Shown: piece by piece, positions 62,252 to 64,000 of the stretch | Layout: the number at the start of each line of letters is the position of its first letter | Numbering within the stretch: position 1 is the stretch's first letter | Assembly: GCA_016758965.1 (NCBI GenBank) | Contig: JAEPRB010000194.1 | Coordinates: 1-64,000 of the forward strand | Direction of reading: 5' to 3' | DNA length: 64,000 nucleotides | DNA from: Circinella minor | Taxonomy: Eukaryota; Mucoromycota; Mucoromycetes; Mucorales; Lichtheimiaceae | Notes under the pieces: generated by a model | Database searches by the model: none | Seen by the model: only the letters and a program-made list of their open reading frames with translations | Told to the model about the DNA's origin: nothing | Position numbers and translations under genes: made by a program

Positions 62252-64000
62252 TTTGTCATGTGTGCCTATTTTTTTTTTCTAATGGAGGAGAAAAGGAAAA
62301 TGAAAAATGAAAACGGAATATAACAATAATATATACAATAAAAAAGTAAGTTGGGAATATCCGTGGAAGAAATATGAAAAGTATGGAGTTCCTGAGTACT
62401 TAAAGTTGCTGGGGGCATAACACCATCCAATTATATGTAGAAATTAGATGAGCCAATGAAATTACGGCTCAAATATGTTTAATACTACGATATGCAGTTG
62501 CTATGGGTCCGTTTTTTAAAGATTATATATGTTTCCTAAAAGTTAAGAATTTAAAGTCTGAATTAACCATAGCGCATCGCTGAATATGAATGGGGGGGGG
62601 GGTCTTTATTATTAAAATGATCATTGTTGTAAATAGTAAATCGAATAACAAAAGTGGTTTATTTGAAGATAGACAGACTGATGATGCAGCATGTTTATAT
62701 CAGCTGAGAAAGCATGGTACGTCTTATATATATTTATATAAAAACATCGTCGTTATGTTATTGCTTGCATGGATTATACACATTAAGCGAAATGCTGTAA
62801 TTGTTCCACTCTGTAAAAAAATAACGAATATGTCATATCACTCTGATGTGGCTGTTATAATGGCTTTAACCATATCACTGAAGTTGTATCCACTACGTAG
62901 TTCACTAACACACAGTTAATCAGCAAAAGCATCACCAGTTATAAAAATGTATACTATATTATTAAAATATCAAGTTTTATAGTAAGAATAAAGTAAGGCT
63001 TTTCTTTTTCTTCTTGTTATCATCGTTGAAATATACGCTATAAAGACATAATTGTTTATACATCAATTAAGAGGCAGATTGTGAGTTACTGTAAACATTA
63101 TTAATACGTAACATTATTCCTCGTCTAATTAAAAGTTGCTTCTTATTCAGAGCCTGGTTTTAACTGAGAGCACAACTCATTTGAGGGAAATGCAGTAGAA
63201 AAATGTTAGTCATCATATCATACTCATCTCATCACTTTGATATGGAAGTCAGTGACCCTTTATCTTAGATCATATTCACGTCCTGTTGTTTCGTCCATAT
63301 AACATGCAAATTGTTACATAAAATATACTGAACCAACCTTTCTAAATCTGTATTCAACACATTTAAAGTAGATAAGCAGCTCAAGTAAGGAAAGATTTAT
63401 TTTATAACCTATTGTGATCAACGGGATTGATTATGTAATTCAAACTAAGGGAGGAGGAAGTTAAACCAGCAGTGTTTTATAGGCTTGTATCTTAAGACTT
63501 TCCAACTCTTCTATTAAGCTATTACATAGCAATTTTTCTATATATACTCATTATTTTAAGAGACCTTCTCTCACCATCTTCTGTTTATTTACATATATAT
63601 ACAAAAAACGTATGCATATACAAATTTGTAAGAAGACCGTGTAATGAAAGGAAAAGTAAAAATATGATATATTCTGGATAAACTTTGCAGATACTTCCTT
63701 TACATGTCAAATTCATTGAAGTTTTTATAGGTACAGTATTTGTAAAATAAGTAGTGACATCATAGGAAATGGTATGTAGTAAGGTCGAAGTTAGTAGCTG
63801 TGAGATAATGTAGAATAAATGAATTAAGTAGTGTGAAGAATGATTTACATAAATCCCAAATTGGTCAAGAACGTGAAAGACGTAAGTCGAAGATTGAGCA
63901 GTGTAGTTGGAGAAGAGTTTAAAACGAAATGAAAGAATAAAATGAACGTCGTATGTAGAATGTAATATTTTATCTTGGGTATACAAATCGGCCATCCCAG
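62252..64000. other. Right-hand intergenic region
   Basis: The SIN1 leader and promoter occupy the first few hundred bases; the rest is AT-rich. Two longer open stretches (62590-62919 plus, 63585-63995 minus, 136 codons) are rich in Ile, Tyr, Phe and His, with no family resemblance or splice partners. I leave them uncalled. Confidence 0.45.

Noticed and set aside
63585..63995. 136-codon minus-strand frame at the right edge
   Set aside because: It starts with ATG, but its composition (Leu, Ile, Tyr, Phe, His, Ser) is what AT-rich DNA gives, and it has no motif. I could not support it as a gene without conservation or transcripts.

Overview
The window reads as nuclear DNA of an early-diverging, filamentous-type fungus, most likely Mucoromycota (Mucorales-like). 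That assignment is inference from gene content and style: AT-rich intergenic DNA full of homopolymers, short introns (about 50-150 nt, GT...AG, often opening GTAAGT), many exons per gene, a PMP70/ABCD3-class peroxisomal transporter (absent from S. cerevisiae), duplicated Old Yellow Enzymes, a secreted kelch membrane protein, and DDE transposon debris of the pogo and Harbinger type. There is no sign of bacterial organisation.

Layout. 0.2-4.3 kb: a divergent cyclin-dependent kinase and the ribosomal protein gene RPS2 (uS5), with a GC-rich minus-strand patch carrying Pol III-like A and B boxes between them. 4.3-13.1 kb: a tandem segmental duplication, each unit carrying one Old Yellow Enzyme gene. 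Between the copies lies a nested transposon: a TA-flanked element with long inverted arms made of a repeated TTCGCTTAT motif, itself interrupted by a pogo-type element with a decayed transposase. 14.8-17.5 kb: a 10-exon kelch type I membrane protein. 20.3-22.5 kb: two further non-autonomous inverted-repeat elements. 23.9-29.7 kb: two intronless paralogues of a family I do not recognise. 32.5-36.5 kb: a 21-exon ABCD3/PMP70-like transporter. 37.1-40.5 kb: an F-BAR plus RhoGAP protein. 42.3-43.2 kb: a PH-domain protein. The right third is read from the minus strand: eIF5A, Harbinger transposase fragments, adenylosuccinate synthase, a 1812-residue hybrid histidine kinase and a SIN1/Avo1 homologue of TORC2.

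The genes do not form an operon or an obvious cluster. There is a loose theme of signalling and polarity (CDK, F-BAR/RhoGAP, PH protein, hybrid histidine kinase, TORC2 SIN1) among housekeeping genes (RPS2, eIF5A, ADE12-type synthase). All splice models were built by hand from reading-frame continuity and family conservation. They keep frame from start to stop, but no transcript evidence was available. Exon boundaries may be off by a base where I misread a coordinate.

The most interesting items are a 7-nt microexon in the histidine kinase, its pseudo-receiver domain, the nested hairpin element, the active-site Tyr-to-Phe change in one Old Yellow Enzyme copy, a GC-rich element with a near-perfect 8-bp target duplication, and the intronless orphan paralogues.
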